DNA of 64,000 bases, taken from positions 33,850,727 to 33,914,726 of the forward strand of contig CM038048.1 of NCBI GenBank assembly GCA_021397845.1. Reading direction: 5' to 3'. This DNA is from Areca catechu. Taxonomy: Eukaryota > Streptophyta > Magnoliopsida > Arecales > Arecaceae. A program made the translations under genes and the position numbers. Each line of letters starts with the position of its first letter. Positions within the stretch are counted from its first letter, which is position 1. The notes below the pieces were generated by a model, which made no database searches, was not told the DNA's origin, and worked only from the letters and a program-made list of their open reading frames with translations. Shown here in pieces: positions 10,805-22,050 of this stretch.

Positions 10805-11746
10805 CTACGTGCCATCCTTCTTAGGGGTTAGGAGTGCAGGTACTGCACAGGGGCTCAGACTTTCTTTGATGAATCCTTTTATAAGAAGGTCCCCTACTTG
10901 TCGTTGCAATTCTAAGTGTTCGGTAGGGTTCATCCTATAGTGAGGTAAGTTGGGTAGGGTGGCTCCAGGGACTAAATCTATAGCGTGCTGAATATCCCTT
11001 AATGGTGGTAAGTGATCAGGTAAGTCTTTTGGAAAGACATATTTAAATTCCTCTAACAATTTGATCACTTCCTTAGGTTGTTCTACAAGGTTTTGACTTT
11101 GGGTTTCCTTTACAGTTAGCATCCAAATGGGAGAACCTCCATTGATTTCTTGTTCTAATTCTTTTGTATTTATTATGTTCAATCCCGGTCTCTTGTCTTT
11201 CAGGTTGCTCGACCCTCTCTTAGTGTTGTCCTTAGGTTGAGTAGGGTGAATGACAATTTTCTTGTCATTAAAAGTGAAGGCACATGAATTTGATCGACCA
11301 AAAATGGTCGCATCATGGTCAAATAGCCATGGCCTGCCTAGGATGATGCTACTTACTCCCATAGGGAGCACATCACACAAGATCTTTTCTTGATAGGATT
11401 GGAATTGGATCTGGACCTGACATCTAAATTTGATAGGTATCGAGGTAGCATCTATCCATGAAAATTTATAGGGGTTGGGATGAGGGACAGTGGTTAATCC
11501 TAGACACTTGGCTGCACTTGTTGAAATTGCATTGACACAGCTACCACTATTGATTATGATTTTACAAACTTTCTCCCCTATCTTGACAAAAGTCTGTAGG
11601 ATACTAGTCCTTCCCCAATCTTCCTGTACCTTATTTTGGGTCAAAATACATTTGACGACTCCTAGCATTTCTGATGAGTCAATAATCTCTTCATCCCCTT
11701 CATACTCATCAGCTAAATAATTATCGGCCTGATATACTTCTTCCAC
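10805..11746 (-). pseudogene. Protease and RT N-terminus of element D
   Basis: 313 open residues. The first part is the acidic linker after the gag zinc knuckle (VYQADNYLADEYEGDEE), then a retropepsin-like domain whose active-site triad reads NSG at residues 66-68 (KIIINSGSC) where the family has D-S/T-G. The catalytic Asp codon GAT has become AAT. The fold continues to ILGRPWLFDHDATIFGR. The end is the RT N-terminus (HYRMNPTEHLELQRQ, LTPKKDGT). The acidic linker is the piece that elements B and C also keep. With Asn at the active site the protease should be inactive. Confidence 0.83.
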
Positions 11747-12922
11747 ACAATCTGCTAAGGGCTCTATGGGCTCAGATTCATTTTCCTCTGCTTTTCCTAT
11801 GTGTAAGGCTCTATTTGGACAGTTGCTAGCATAGTGACCTACCTTTTGACATTTGAAGCATGCATTCGGATTCCTTTGGACTTCAGGTGTTTTCCCTTTA
11901 TCATCTCTTCAGGTCTGAGGGGTGTTGTAATTGGGTCGGTTATACCTTAACTGGTTTTATCCTGGTTGCTGACTAGAAACACTAGGCCTAGGGGCTTCAG
12001 GTTGACGAAAAACTGGACCCCTATGGAATCGTTCTGCATCACGCGCTATCTGGTATGCTAGCTCCAAATCATGGACTTCCCTTATGAATAGTTCTTTCTG
12101 GATTTCCTCTCTAAGTCCGGCTCTAAACCTAGACAAAGTCACTGACTCTTATTCATCGACATTGAATCTCATTACGAACTCATCGAACTTTGCAATGTAC
12201 TCAGCCACACTTTTGTTCCCTTGTGTCAGTCTCTGCCATTGATCTAACAATCTCTAATGGTAGGCCATAGGAAGGTATTTCTCTCTCAACCTAAGTTTCA
12301 TTGCTCTCCAAGTTACTATAGGGACATCTCCTCTTTGTCTAGCTAGTCTCTCAACATTTTCCCAATGTAACCTAGCTTGACGTACAAGTTTAAGCTTTGC
12401 AAATTTACACTTCCTATCCTCACTCATCTCATACCAGTCAAAGTATTGGTCCATCTTACCTTCCCAATCAATGTAGATTTTGGGACCTAATATTCCATCG
12501 AAGGTGGGGGCTTCCAACCTAATGTTCTTCAAGGTTCGATCATCTTGGTCCAATTGGGCTGGGGTGGGTCTCCTAGGATTTGGTTCATAGATTCAATTAG
12601 GATCATGCTCTCGAAAAAGGCCTAGTCTTGGGATCATTCTAGGGTTGGCTGGTGTCTCAAATTCAGGCTCAGGGTCTAGCTCATTCTGGGCATCTTGATT
12701 TCCGCCAGGGGTTCTAGACTCTAGTCGGTCAAGCCTAGCAGTAATGTGGGACATTTGCTCCCTCATGCTCTGGTTGTTTTGGGCCAACTGATCAGTCAAA
12801 TTTTGGTTGAGTTGGGCCATTTGGTCATTTAGGACTTTCATCAGGGTTTCAAGATTCGGGTCCATGGCTACACTGGATTGGGTTTGGACTCGTGAATATG
12901 AAGCTCCTGATCTAGTTTTCAT
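11747..12922 (-). pseudogene. Gag of element D
   Basis: Starts at the minus-strand ATG at 12922 (MKTRSGASYS; an in-frame ATG four codons upstream is less likely). It has a Gln/Asn-rich coiled-coil-like N-terminus (about 12600-12850), a capsid core (APTFDGILGPKIYIDWEGKM, then ARLHWENVERL), and a CCHC zinc knuckle CFKCQKVGHYASNC near 11825-11870. Gag packages the element RNA into virus-like particles. Stops at about 12590, 12252, 12143 and 11955 interrupt an otherwise continuous frame that leads into protease without its own terminator, so gag-pol is probably one polyprotein. Confidence 0.82.
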
Positions 12923-14002
12923 GAAATAATGCACTCAAACCAAGACAACTAAGGCTCCTAAACCTAGAGCACAATTTAGAGATCTAATTAAAAGGACCAA
13001 CTAGCTAGTAGTAACTTATGTGACTTGGCCAGGTAGGTGAAAGGGGAGTGGAGGTCCCTGTTTTGCTAATCCTTAGACACCAATCTGAGATTGGCCAGGT
13101 AGGCGGACCAACCCACAAGCTCTAATGCACCAATCCTAGACACCAAGCCCGTAAGCACACACCAATTAGTTGACACAATTAACTTGACCCTAATCTGAAC
13201 CCGACCCATTGGTGTCCCTAACCCACTAGGGTAATTAGATCTAATTGATTTTAATTAAGGGATTGGGATCGAGATGACGGGTTGTGGTTTTGGGCTAAGG
13301 ACAGGTGATTAATTCCTGCCCCCATGTCATAATGATGCCCTTAATTGATTTATCATGAGATGATGCAAAACATACATATAAATCCTAATCTCAGCAGCAG
13401 AAATATTGTGTGTTGTAGTTCAAAGTGGGGCTGAGAAGTGCTGTATAACAGTTTCAAAAAATTTGAAAAACTCACAGAAGATTGCTAACTGATAGAGGAT
13501 ATGCCATATGAAAGAAAATTAGAAGATAAAATCTATACTGTGCTGAGCAGATCATTAAAGTTAAATAATGTGAAAAGGATCAGAACAGAACATACAGGAA
13601 TTTCAGCAACAGTGACAGAATGCAGTAATTTTCATTTTTTTTGTAATTTTTTTCTGATGATGAAATTTAGTATGGAGACAACCAACTTGAAATAGAACAA
13701 AAAAAAAAATGTTTCAATGCAAAATGCACTACTTGCCTTTGGAGTTGCAGGCGGATTACAGTCAGCCTGCACAGATTTACAGCAAGCAGGGAAATCAGAC
13801 CTACATAGATTTCTTCTATGTGGTCAATGAGCAATAACCAAGATAGGACAACCTTAAACTATAAGGATCCACCTTATAGTAGGACAACCTGATTTTACCT
13901 TTGTATTACGATGCAAAGATTTGGCTATAATCTTATAGCGCAAGAGAAAATATCATGCAAACCAGAAAACAAGGTTTTTAACTATGATGCTCTAATCTAA
14001 CT
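12923..14002 (-). other. Leader of element D between primer site and gag
   Basis: About 1.08 kb without a supported gene. It shares blocks with the leaders of B and C (for example CCCACTAGGG near 13220 and ATTGGCCAGGTAGG near 13093), which ties those elements to the D lineage. Functions such as packaging signals are expected here but cannot be seen. Confidence 0.6.
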
Positions 14003-14014
14003 GGCTCTGATACA
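14003..14014 (-). promoter_or_regulatory. Primer binding site of element D
   Basis: On the minus strand TGTATCAGAGCC, one base off the usual tRNA-iMet site TGGTATCAGAGCC, lies three bases inside the 5' LTR boundary. Confidence 0.75.
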
Positions 14015-14017
14015 AAA

Positions 14018-15295
14018 TGATACGGAAAACAATGGGAATGACATGCTCTTAATCAAATTAGTAAAACTCAAATGAAAACAAAGCAATAAGAGTTAGCCAT
14101 TCAAAGCAAAGAACCTAGATGTAAATAAAGGAAATTATGAAATGTCACACAAAACCCTGAAATTTGTTCTATTCAAGATAATTAAGAGAGAAGGATCTTA
14201 GTGGTTAGGAAACCACTCAGATTAGAGCTAATTCACCTTACTAATTTCAGATATGAAAGAGTTCATAAGGGGGCTTCCAGGCATTAAACTACTCTCTTGA
14301 ATAACACACTCAGGGGGGGATTCTGGATGATAAGGAAATTACCCTATGTAGGTTTTCTAGTTCTTAGCAAATCCAACCTCCTTCTTTGGAACTCAAGAAT
14401 AAACCTGGGGATCCTGCAACAAAATTAGATGGAGGGATTAGGAAGAGAATTTATGATTGGGATATAAGAAATAAAGAAACAAGATGGGAAGAGGTTGTGG
14501 AGGTTTGTCTTGAATCTTCCATGGCTCCTTAACAGGATGACTTTAAGGTTTGTTCTAGAAACCCTTGTTGCACTAGTTGTTGATGAGGCAACCCTTGGCA
14601 AGCTCTTGGAAGATTTCCTCTAAGCCGAATTCATGCAAGATCTTGGAGTGGAGAGGGAGAGTTGTAGATTACAGGATATCAAAACTTCGAGGCCTCACAC
14701 CTTACCCTCTCATAGGGTACCAAATATCACAAGCAAGAGAACTTCTTTGGAAAAGAAAGGCTATTTTATTCATTCATCATCATCTACCCTTTTTACAAAA
14801 ACCAAGGACTCTTATACGAATTTCTTTGTAGCCTTGTTTGTTTTTGAATTCAAAATGCAACTCCTAGAAAGGTGGGTCATCCCCATGAATGTAGGAGAGA
14901 TGGGTGGGGAGGTTGGCCAATTCAAAATTCCCTCTTCTTTGGCCAAATTTCCTTGAATTTGAACCTCCTTGTGATGTGGCAAGGAGGTGGCTTCCATGTG
15001 ATGATGTGGCTTCTTTGGTGGTGAACCCATGGACCATGCTCCCTTTGACTTTTTACTAGACACTAACCCTTCATGATTTTGCAATTGGACTGGCCCGAAC
15101 TTGACTTAAACAAGACTCAATGAAATTTGATTTAAACTGGACTCAATGAGACTTGACTCATGACTCAATTTAAAAGAAAACAAATGCAAAATTAAATTAT
15201 TACAGGACTCAAATAAAAACTAAATTATTACAGTACTCAAATAAGAACCTAGCTAAGCTTGCTGAAATATCTTCTTGTGCCTAGTGTCCGCACCA
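14018..15295 (-). repeat. 5' LTR of element D
   Basis: 1278 bp, same length as 6889-8166. Plus reading begins TGATACGGAAAACAATGGG and ends GTCCGCACCA, followed at once by the target duplication CTGGC. Confidence 0.92.
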
Positions 15296-15300
15296 CTGGC

Positions 15301-16528
15301 GGTAGCAGCAGCCGACCTGGCATGGATGACCACCTCGGGCTTGGTTGCCGGGGCTGGACCATGCCACCCTGAAGGCTCGTGGATAGACTCGACTGCCCTC
15401 TTCCTCCTTCACTCTGGAATAGGTGCATCCAGCCCGACCTGCACCAGCCTCGCACCATCTTTGGCACGAGCCCTCTTCGGAGCGGGCTCGTCGACCTCGG
15501 CTGCTTGCTCCCGCTCCTCAGAGAATGAGAGCAGCTCGTCCATGGAGAATTTCATCTCTACACAGGAGAAAAGATGGTCAATCAAAAAAAAAAGAGGGGG
15601 TGAAGAGAAAGAAAAAAATGATGAAGAAAGAAAATAAGAGGAGGGTGGCCAAGTCGAACTCACCCGACTCCTGCACCGAGCTGACCCTGGCCTCGTGGAG
15701 ATTCTACTTCGACAGCAAGACCTCAAGTGAGGAGTTCTCGGTCGATTTGAGCAGCTCGTACAGGTTGAGGACGGCTGCTTCGACGGAGGAGCGCCTATTT
15801 GGAGACCGATCTGGGTCGCTCCAAACCCAGTCGATCCCCTCTACAGAAGCGAAGAGATACACACTCTTCCATCCCTTGATAGAAGAGGGAAGCCCAAACC
15901 TAATGCCCCGAGGGCGGGAAGAAAGGGACCACCACCCCTCCTCGGTGGGATGGCGTTTCAGGAAGAAAAAGGCCATGAACAAGGAAAAACGGGCAACAAC
16001 CCCATGAAAATGATACAGGACGATGAAGCAGAAGATCGTCCTAATAGCATTGGGGACCAACTGGGCTGGGACAAGTTGGTAGTTGGTCAATAAGGAAAGG
16101 AAGAAAGGGTGGATAGGAAATCGGAGACCCCCAACGAATGCCTCCTCATAGAAAGTGATCCGCCTAGGACTGCTAGATGTAACCCGCTCCCCCGGGAGAG
16201 GAACGAAAAGATGAATGGACTCGGGAATGCTGTAAGCATCCCGGAGTGCCTCAAGATCCTTGGCGGTGATCACCAAAGCAATCCCACCGGGACCTATCAA
16301 CCAAGAGGGTTCGTGTTCAGGGATAGGAGCAGGAGGAGGATCGGGAAGAAGAGCCAAGCTAGGTGGAGGAGAAGACCTAGGTTCCCTAATGGCTACCGGG
16401 CCGTGGAAAGGTCTCCTACTGAATTCGTGCCTCATCACCTCCATCTCCTCATTGGAGGAAAAAGGAGTCCTCGAAGGTCCGGCCTCAGCTTGGCAGGAAG
16501 GGCGGAAGTTCGGACCGAAGCGATCCAT
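15301..16528 (-). pseudogene. Antisense ORF of element E, N-terminal part (Transposase_28-like)
   Basis: The minus-strand frame 16528-15704 is open for 274 residues: a Pro-rich start, then ITAKDLEALRDAYSIPESI, EEAFVGGLRFPIHPFFLSLL, AIRTIFCFIVLYHFHG and PSSIKGWKSVYLFASV. This is the pattern of the protein called putative gypsy-type transposon (Transposase_28), found antisense to gag-pol near the 3' end of Tat elements. After a stop at 15704 a second piece (15409-15600) with a KRARAKDGARL basic stretch leads to the D insertion. No enzymatic motif is visible. Probably expressed from the opposite strand of E; role unknown. Confidence 0.7.
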
Positions 16529-17011
16529 AGAAGAAGAAGAAGACGGTGAAGGAAGACCTACGGTGACCCCTAGTCTACGAGAAGGGAGAAAAAGAGGGAG
16601 CTAACCTGCTAAGATCCTAAGAGGATGATGATGACTAGAGAAGAAGAAGGAGAAGACTGTTGTATGACACCGGGCACGAAGGATTCGAAAGAAAGTAAGT
16701 TTCGAAAGATTTACCCTTCCTTTTGAAGCAGCCTATGCCAGACCGTACCGTTACGGCTTCCCCAAGAGACTTGCCACGTGTCGCTGATCAACGTGGCCAG
16801 CGCCCCCAATCCGACCGCGGTCGCTCGAGCTTCCGTGCCTACCATAACCACTCCCTAGGTGTGGCCGCGTGGCACCCTCGCATAGGCCCGAAGGATCGCC
16901 AAGAGAGGCGCCATCGATTTCGATCATTATTGCACCAGATTTCTCCACCTTTCCATGTTAGCACCGTAATTACTCCATTCGCCCCGAGTGCCATGCACCA
17001 ACGGGCCTCGG
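16529..17011. other. Spacer of E between antisense ORF and polypurine tract
   Basis: It would contain the promoter and 5' leader of the antisense gene. I see CACGTG at 16777, a G-box-type word, but no clear TATA. Short frames in both directions are not supported. Confidence 0.4.
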
Positions 17012-17025
17012 GAGTGGGGGGCAAA
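17012..17025 (+). promoter_or_regulatory. Polypurine tract of element E
   Basis: A run GAGTGGGGGGCAAA ends directly at the 3' LTR start TGATGTGACTGG, as in other Tat elements. Confidence 0.7.
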
Positions 17026-18206
17026 TGATGTGACTGGTTTGCTGACGTGAGGCCGATAAACTAACGTGGAGCCCCTATCAGGCGCCATGCTGGACTTTTA
17101 GCACGAGCTCCTTTGCCGGGCTGAGCTTCCCTGGAGCAACGAGGCCGCCCGCCGAAGCCGAGCTCCGTCCTCTGCCAGGTCGATCCCCGCCAAGTTGGGA
17201 TGCCTAGGCTGGAGCAGAGCACAAGCCACCATTCGAGGCGGACCCCTCGAGCTCGGGCCCCGTGGTCAGGAGTCAAGCTTAAGTCTCTTCCACTATGAGG
17301 AGCCCCTCCGATGTCAGATCCCCTGTGCTGGTCGGCACCCCATCCATCTCCATCAGGACGAGCTCGTCTAAGGCCGAGCTTCGCTGATCCGAAGTCGAGC
17401 TCAGCCCTCCACCGCCCAGCCAAGCCACCTTGAAGCAAGACCGGTGGAGGCGGGCTCAACCTTTCCAGCTCGGTTCCTAACTCAGACAGAGACACCAACA
17501 ACCGGCGAGTCTCCTAAGGGTCGTACAGCAGCACACACCATGCCGCCATTAATGCCCACGGCCATCGCTCATACCAGAAAGAAAGGAAAGTCACATCAAG
17601 GCACCATTCCCTCCACCGACCTACCGTACGACCGAGAAAAAGACCCGACCGGAGGGCACGGGTCCCGAGAATGGTGGCTTGACATTCAAGGCCTTGCCAG
17701 GTTTCCAGCAGAAGGAATGTCATAATCAGAAGCTTTCCCGATCATCTGACAGGAAAGGCATCCCGTTTATGACACGATACCTCGTCGCACATGCCCGACA
17801 GCATGGGGAGATTCCAAGGCAAGCCAAAGTAAAAACCCAGCCAGGGTAAGCAAAAAAGGGGTAACCAACAACAACCAAAGCAAACACAGAAACAAGGGAG
17901 AGAGGACAGACAGGGTGATCGGACCACCTCGGCCACCACCTCTCCCAGTTCACTTTCATGTTTCATACACACCACACTCACTCCTCCTAGCATGGTGCTC
18001 ATCCAGAGGGGATCGACCAGAAGGATCTATTCCCTTGGATCATCACTGACTTGACCATCGGAGCATCCCCACCAGAATTCCCGGCCCGGGTCACTGACGT
18101 TGTTTCTTGCAGGTCCCGAGGCACCGGAGGCATCCCCGACAGGCGGGCGCGTGACCCCCGATGCCACCACTAGTAGCTACGGGCCACAACGATCTGGGCG
18201 GCAACA
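17026..18206 (+). repeat. 3' LTR of element E
   Basis: About 1181 bp from TGATGTGACTGG to GGCGGCAACA. The end resembles those of A (GTAGCAACA) and G (GCACCAACA). Copia gag of element F continues immediately after it. No partner LTR survives, so the boundaries are set by the polypurine tract and by where F coding resumes. The start could be 17029. Confidence 0.75.
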
Positions 18207-19081
18207 CCTGGTAATTAGAAAATTCAAAAGGTTTATGGGCAGAAGAAAAACAAATAGATGGAGAAAGCAATTTAGAAAATGAGATTTTGGAAAAGAAAGA
18301 GAAAGAGATAAAGAAATAGAGAAGGATAAAGATAAAGATCAAGTACCAATCTACTATGGATGCAAGAAGCCAGGACACATTTGTCCTGACTGTCCTAAAG
18401 CAAAGAAAAAGATGATCACCAGAATGAAGAAGAAGGCAATGCTTGCAGCATGAAGTGATAGTGATGAACTACATCCACTAAAGAGGATGAAGAGACAACG
18501 AAGATTGCATAAGTCTATCTTATGGGTTTGGAGGACGAGGTAACTACTTCTGAACCTAATTTGAAATTTACATTTGATGAGCTGCATAATGCATTTTGTG
18601 AATTATTTGCAGAATACAAAAAAGCTAGTTTGAGAATGAAAGCTTTAAAAAATCATTGTGATTCTATTGAAAAAGACAAAAATGAATTTGGTGAAAGAAA
18701 TAAGATTTTGCAAAGAGAATTAAATATAGTTTGTGAAAGACTTAAGACTATTCAATTTGAAAAAGAAGAGCTTCTTGAGAAAAATGAAGGTTTGAAAAAT
18801 GAAAATGATGATTTAAAGAAGGAAGTTCAAAAGCTCAAGCCTTTGGTTGAAAAACTAACCCTAAGTTCTAACAAGCTTGAATTAATTTTGAAAGATCAAA
18901 GAGAGACAAATAATAAATTTAGAATTGGTTATAAAGGTTCTATTTCAAACAAATTTGCTGCATCTACTTCATATGGTCCTAAGTTTACTACTTCAAAATA
19001 AGTTAGACCTAAATTTGCATTATCTCATGTTTATTATTCAAAGTCAAGAATTGTATGCTATGCATGTAATAACATTGGTCA
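18207..19081 (+). pseudogene. Gag of element F, middle part
   Basis: Coding starts mid-protein at VIRKFKRFM, followed by a basic stretch and a first CCHC zinc knuckle (CKKPGHICPDC near 18360-18395, the first Cys replaced or shifted). An open 159-residue frame (18522-19001) is rich in Lys, Glu and Leu with heptad-like spacing, a long coiled coil typical of Sirevirus gag. At the end CYACNNIGH (19048-19081) begins a second zinc knuckle that is cut by element A after the His codon has started. The N-terminus is lost in the E deletion. Several stops and one frame change occur. It would form the inner shell of virus-like particles. Confidence 0.8.
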
Positions 19082-19932
19082 TGTTGTACCATGACAGCTC
19101 ACCCTCTGCTAGAATTGGCCCAATTCTGCGTTCTGACTCAGCCGCCCTTCTCAAGGCTCCAACTAAAGAGGTCCGACCCACTAGAGCTAAGGTCTGAACG
19201 ACCCTCTCCTGCTAGGGTCTGGCCCACCGTTCTCTGTCAGAGGTTCGACCCATCAGAGTTGAGGTCTGAATGACTCTCTCATGCTAGGGTCCAGCCCACC
19301 ATTCTTCGTTAGAGGTTCGACCCACAGGAGCTGAGGTCCCAACGACCCTCTCCCACTGGGGTCCGACCCACCATTCTCAGTCAGAGGTCTGACCCACAGA
19401 AGCTAGGGTCCGAACAACCCTCTCTCGCTGGGGTCTGGCCCATCACTCTCTGTCGGAGGTCCGACCGACCGACTGTCTCACGGTCGACGTCAGACAGGCG
19501 AGCCTTAGCATCCAGGGTGTTCCAAGAGAACCTTTCTATTGCTACGAGATCCTGCTATCCCAATGGCCCTGCTCCACTACTTCCACGATGCCGCCATATC
19601 TGCGTGCCATGTGTCCACTCTTCAAATTCTTTTAGGGGCAGATCGATCTTTCCCAGCCTCTCCCCTAACAGATTTTGGACTGTTCCGTGCCTATATAAGG
19701 TACCTGGGGGACTCCGTTTGAAGGTAGTGCAACTCTTCCCTTTCCAGAGACTGTTCATTCCTTGATTCCTCCATTCTGTTGCCTTCGGTCCCCTGCTAAC
19801 TTAAGCATCAGAGGGTCCCAAGCCGGAACACCACCGGTGCCCTTAGGGACTTTTCTGCAGATTTGCCCGGGAGAGGAGTGCTCCGGCCAATCCAGCCATC
19901 CTGGTTCCCTGCCCAGGAGTTGAGCAGCAACA
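19082..19932 (+). repeat. 5' LTR of element A
   Basis: 851 bp. It contains four to five degenerate copies of a roughly 70-bp unit with GGTCCGACCCACCGGAGCTG (about 19160-19470) and a TATA box. The 3' LTR lacks about 45 bp near its middle relative to this copy. Confidence 0.9.
19692..19699 (+). promoter_or_regulatory. LTR promoter TATA box of element A
   Basis: TATATAAG, within CCTATATAAGGTACC; the same sequence is in the 3' LTR at 41490-41497. Confidence 0.6.
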
Positions 19933-19934
19933 GA

Positions 19935-19950
19935 TTGGCGCTAGAGGAAG
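19935..19950 (+). promoter_or_regulatory. Primer binding site of element A
   Basis: TTGGCGCTAGAGGAAG follows two bases after the LTR. Tat-lineage elements use TGGCGC-type sites rather than the iMet site; the exact tRNA is not determined. Confidence 0.6.
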
Positions 19951-20002
19951 GGGGGCTCGCCGCTTTCTTCTAAAAGGAGGTATCTATCATCCTGGAAAGA
20001 AA

Positions 20003-21425
20003 ATGGCTAAGTAAAGAGCTCCAAATGCCTCTACCAGGAGGGATGTCTCTCCTTCCAGGTCTATGGAGCCTCTTAGGGAGAATGATTTTGCTACCACCAC
20101 CCCTACTGCTGTAGAACCTACCATCACATTGGGGCTACAATAGTTCCAAACCTTGGTGAATCGCATTGAGACACTTACGGCTACAGTCCAGCATTTCCAG
20201 TAAGCAGCCGATAACTGTTAGCAGCTACCAACTGCTCCTGCACTAATCCTTCGACTGCTACTGTGGGAGGCCGATGGCCAGAGATCCCTCAGCCTGGTTC
20301 TCACACCATCGCGGAGCACTGGAGGTCCTTGGGTGATCGTGCTGACGACAAGAGGGTGAGGTCTGCTTCACCTTCCTACGCCGAGTCCATCCCATTCGAC
20401 GGTCAGCTTGCCGCCGAACCTCCGAAGGACTACGGCAGCAAGATCATGTGCATGGAGGAGCGCATTGCTGAAATCGCCCTTCGGCAGATTGTCGAAGGGG
20501 GACAGGTATATGACTCCCGTCCCCCATTCTTTGAGGAGATTCTGGCGGAAACGATCCCTTGCCACTTCATGATCCCACAGGTGGACCCTTACAATGGTAC
20601 CACTGATCCGATGGACCATCTGGGCACGTACAAAGCCCATATGATGGTCCAAGGCGCCTCCGATGCTCTCCATTACATTGCCTTCCCTGCAACCCTCAAG
20701 AAAACTGCCCGGATGTGGTTCTCCACCATCCGGCCAGGTATGATCCACTCCTCTCAACTCGAATCACTTTTTCTTTTCCATTTCAGGACTTGTAGTCGGA
20801 CCCCAAGGAATACCGATTGCCTCTTCCTCGTGCTACAAAAGGAGGGAGAGACCCTCCGAGATCTCATGGCCCATTTCAACTTAGTGGCCATGGAAGTCCT
20901 GGATTTGAATGAAGCTATAGCAATGTCAACCTTCAAGCGAGGGCTCCGCTTGTCCAAGTTGACCTTTTCCCTGGACAAGAAGCATCCGACAAGCTACAGT
21001 GAGCTACTGGCCAGAGCACAGAAGTATGCCCTGGCGAAAGAACAAGCAGCCGACCGACGTCAAGCCAAAGGAAGGCCGGCCCCAAAGAAGCAGAGGATAA
21101 AGCTCCCGAAGTCCGACCTCCGAGCGATAGTCGGCGGTCGGCCCAACAACAAAGTCCAAAGCCAAGGGACTTCCCCCGAAGGTTCGAGACTTATGCGCCT
21201 CTATCCCTACCAAGAGAGAAGATCCTGATGGAGATCGAGAATGAGACCTTTCTCCAAAGGCCTCGCCCAATGAGTGGCCCTCCTGTCCTAAGGAATAAAG
21301 ATAAATTCTGTCGCTTCCATAGGGATCCTGGGCACGTACAGAAGAGTGCCTGTAGCTGAAGGATGCCATTGAAGACCTCATCCAGAGGGGATACCTGCGC
21401 AAGTATGTCCAACCCCATTGGGACC
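20003..21425 (+). pseudogene. Gag of element A
   Basis: A likely start ATG at 20003 is followed by TAA at codon 4 and further stops, then a frame change before 20263. The open part (20263-21228, 321 residues) contains the Retrotrans_gag capsid core: CHFMIPQVDPYNGTTDPMDH, AFPATLKKTARMWF, then GETLRDLMAHFN and LLARAQKYALAKEQAADRR. Past a frame change, a zinc-knuckle-like CRFHRDPGH lies near 21310-21330, ending near RGYLRKYVQPHW. It would package genomic RNA. At least three lesions make it non-functional. Confidence 0.82.
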
Positions 21426-22050
21426 GAGCAGAAACATCAAATACCAAAAACCCTCCAGAGGAGGCAGAGCTCCCCAATCAAAGGCCAACTGGTGGGGATG
21501 TCGGCATGTTGCATCGACGATCTAGAGGAAGTCAGGAGGACAAAATGGATATTACTAAAAGGTCCCGGGGCTCCAATGCCATTACTTTCTTTGATGAAGA
21601 TCTCCTGGAAACTCATGTTTTTGAGAACGATCCTGTAGTCGTGTCAGTAATCATTGCCAATTACAATGTAAGGAGAATACTTATTGATAATGGAAGCTCG
21701 ACAGAGGTATTGCTGTATGATGCTTTTGTGAGAATGAATTTATCTAGATCTATGCTGCAGGAATCCCCTGCACCGCTGACAATCTTCGGGGGCAACTCCG
21801 TCGGAGTGGAAAGAGAAATAGTTCTCCCTGTGACAATTGGGACGGAGCCTCTCTAGAAAATCCTTATCAACTTTGTGGTCGTGCAGACGACCTCACCTTA
21901 TAATGCTATTCTGGGTCGACCAGCCCTCAACAAATTCACAGCCATTGTATCAACTTACCATCTGTTGGCGAAGTTTCTGACCAGGAATGGGGTTGGAGTG
22001 ATGAGGGGAGACCGTCGAATGGCCAGGCAATGTTGGACCATTATGAATCA
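21426..22050 (+). pseudogene. Protease of element A
   Basis: Open for 116 residues (21506-21856) with the retropepsin active-site region ILIDNGSSTEVLLYDAF near residues 58-74, and continuing after a TAG (21854-21856) to the typical TSPYNAILGRPALNK strand at about 21893-21930. The catalytic Asp is present, as DNG in place of DTG. The DNG form also occurs in element G, so it may be a feature of these Tat copies and not damage. It cleaves the gag-pol polyprotein in active elements. Confidence 0.75.

Larger units (their letters stand above)
6889..15295 (-). mobile_element. Element D: complete chromovirus (Ty3/gypsy with chromodomain)
   Basis: Two LTRs of 1278 bp each (6889-8166 and 14018-15295) flank an internal region on the minus strand with gag, protease, RT, RNase H, integrase and chromodomain. 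Both flanks are CTGGC (6884-6888 and 15296-15300), a perfect target duplication. The LTRs differ at about 3 percent of positions by eye, fewer differences than between the F LTR ends, consistent with D being a later insertion. It landed in the antisense ORF of element E. Coding lesions are few (several single stops), so it is the best preserved element here, but the protease catalytic Asp is changed. Confidence 0.93.
2634..18206 (+). mobile_element. Element E: Tat-type Ty3/gypsy retrotransposon, 5' truncated, carrying element D
   Basis: Order on the plus strand: integrase remnant (2648-3471), two tandem-repeat blocks (3547-4770), an antisense ORF (5139-6888 and 15301-16528, interrupted by element D), a polypurine tract and the 3' LTR (17026-18206). 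Integrase followed by tandem repeats and an antisense gene before the 3' LTR is the Tat-lineage plan, also seen in element A of this window. The 5' LTR, gag, protease and RT are missing, probably lost in the same deletion that cut F's 5' LTR. Copia gag resumes directly after the 3' LTR, which places E inside F. Confidence 0.85.

Noticed and set aside
17061..17725. Frames of 93-146 residues in the 3' LTR of E
   Set aside because: GC-rich LTR sequence without recognisable domains; overlapping frames on both strands are equally long.
20368..20757. Minus-strand frame of 129 residues opposite gag of A
   Set aside because: It is the reverse-strand shadow of the conserved capsid core; no domain was seen on that strand.
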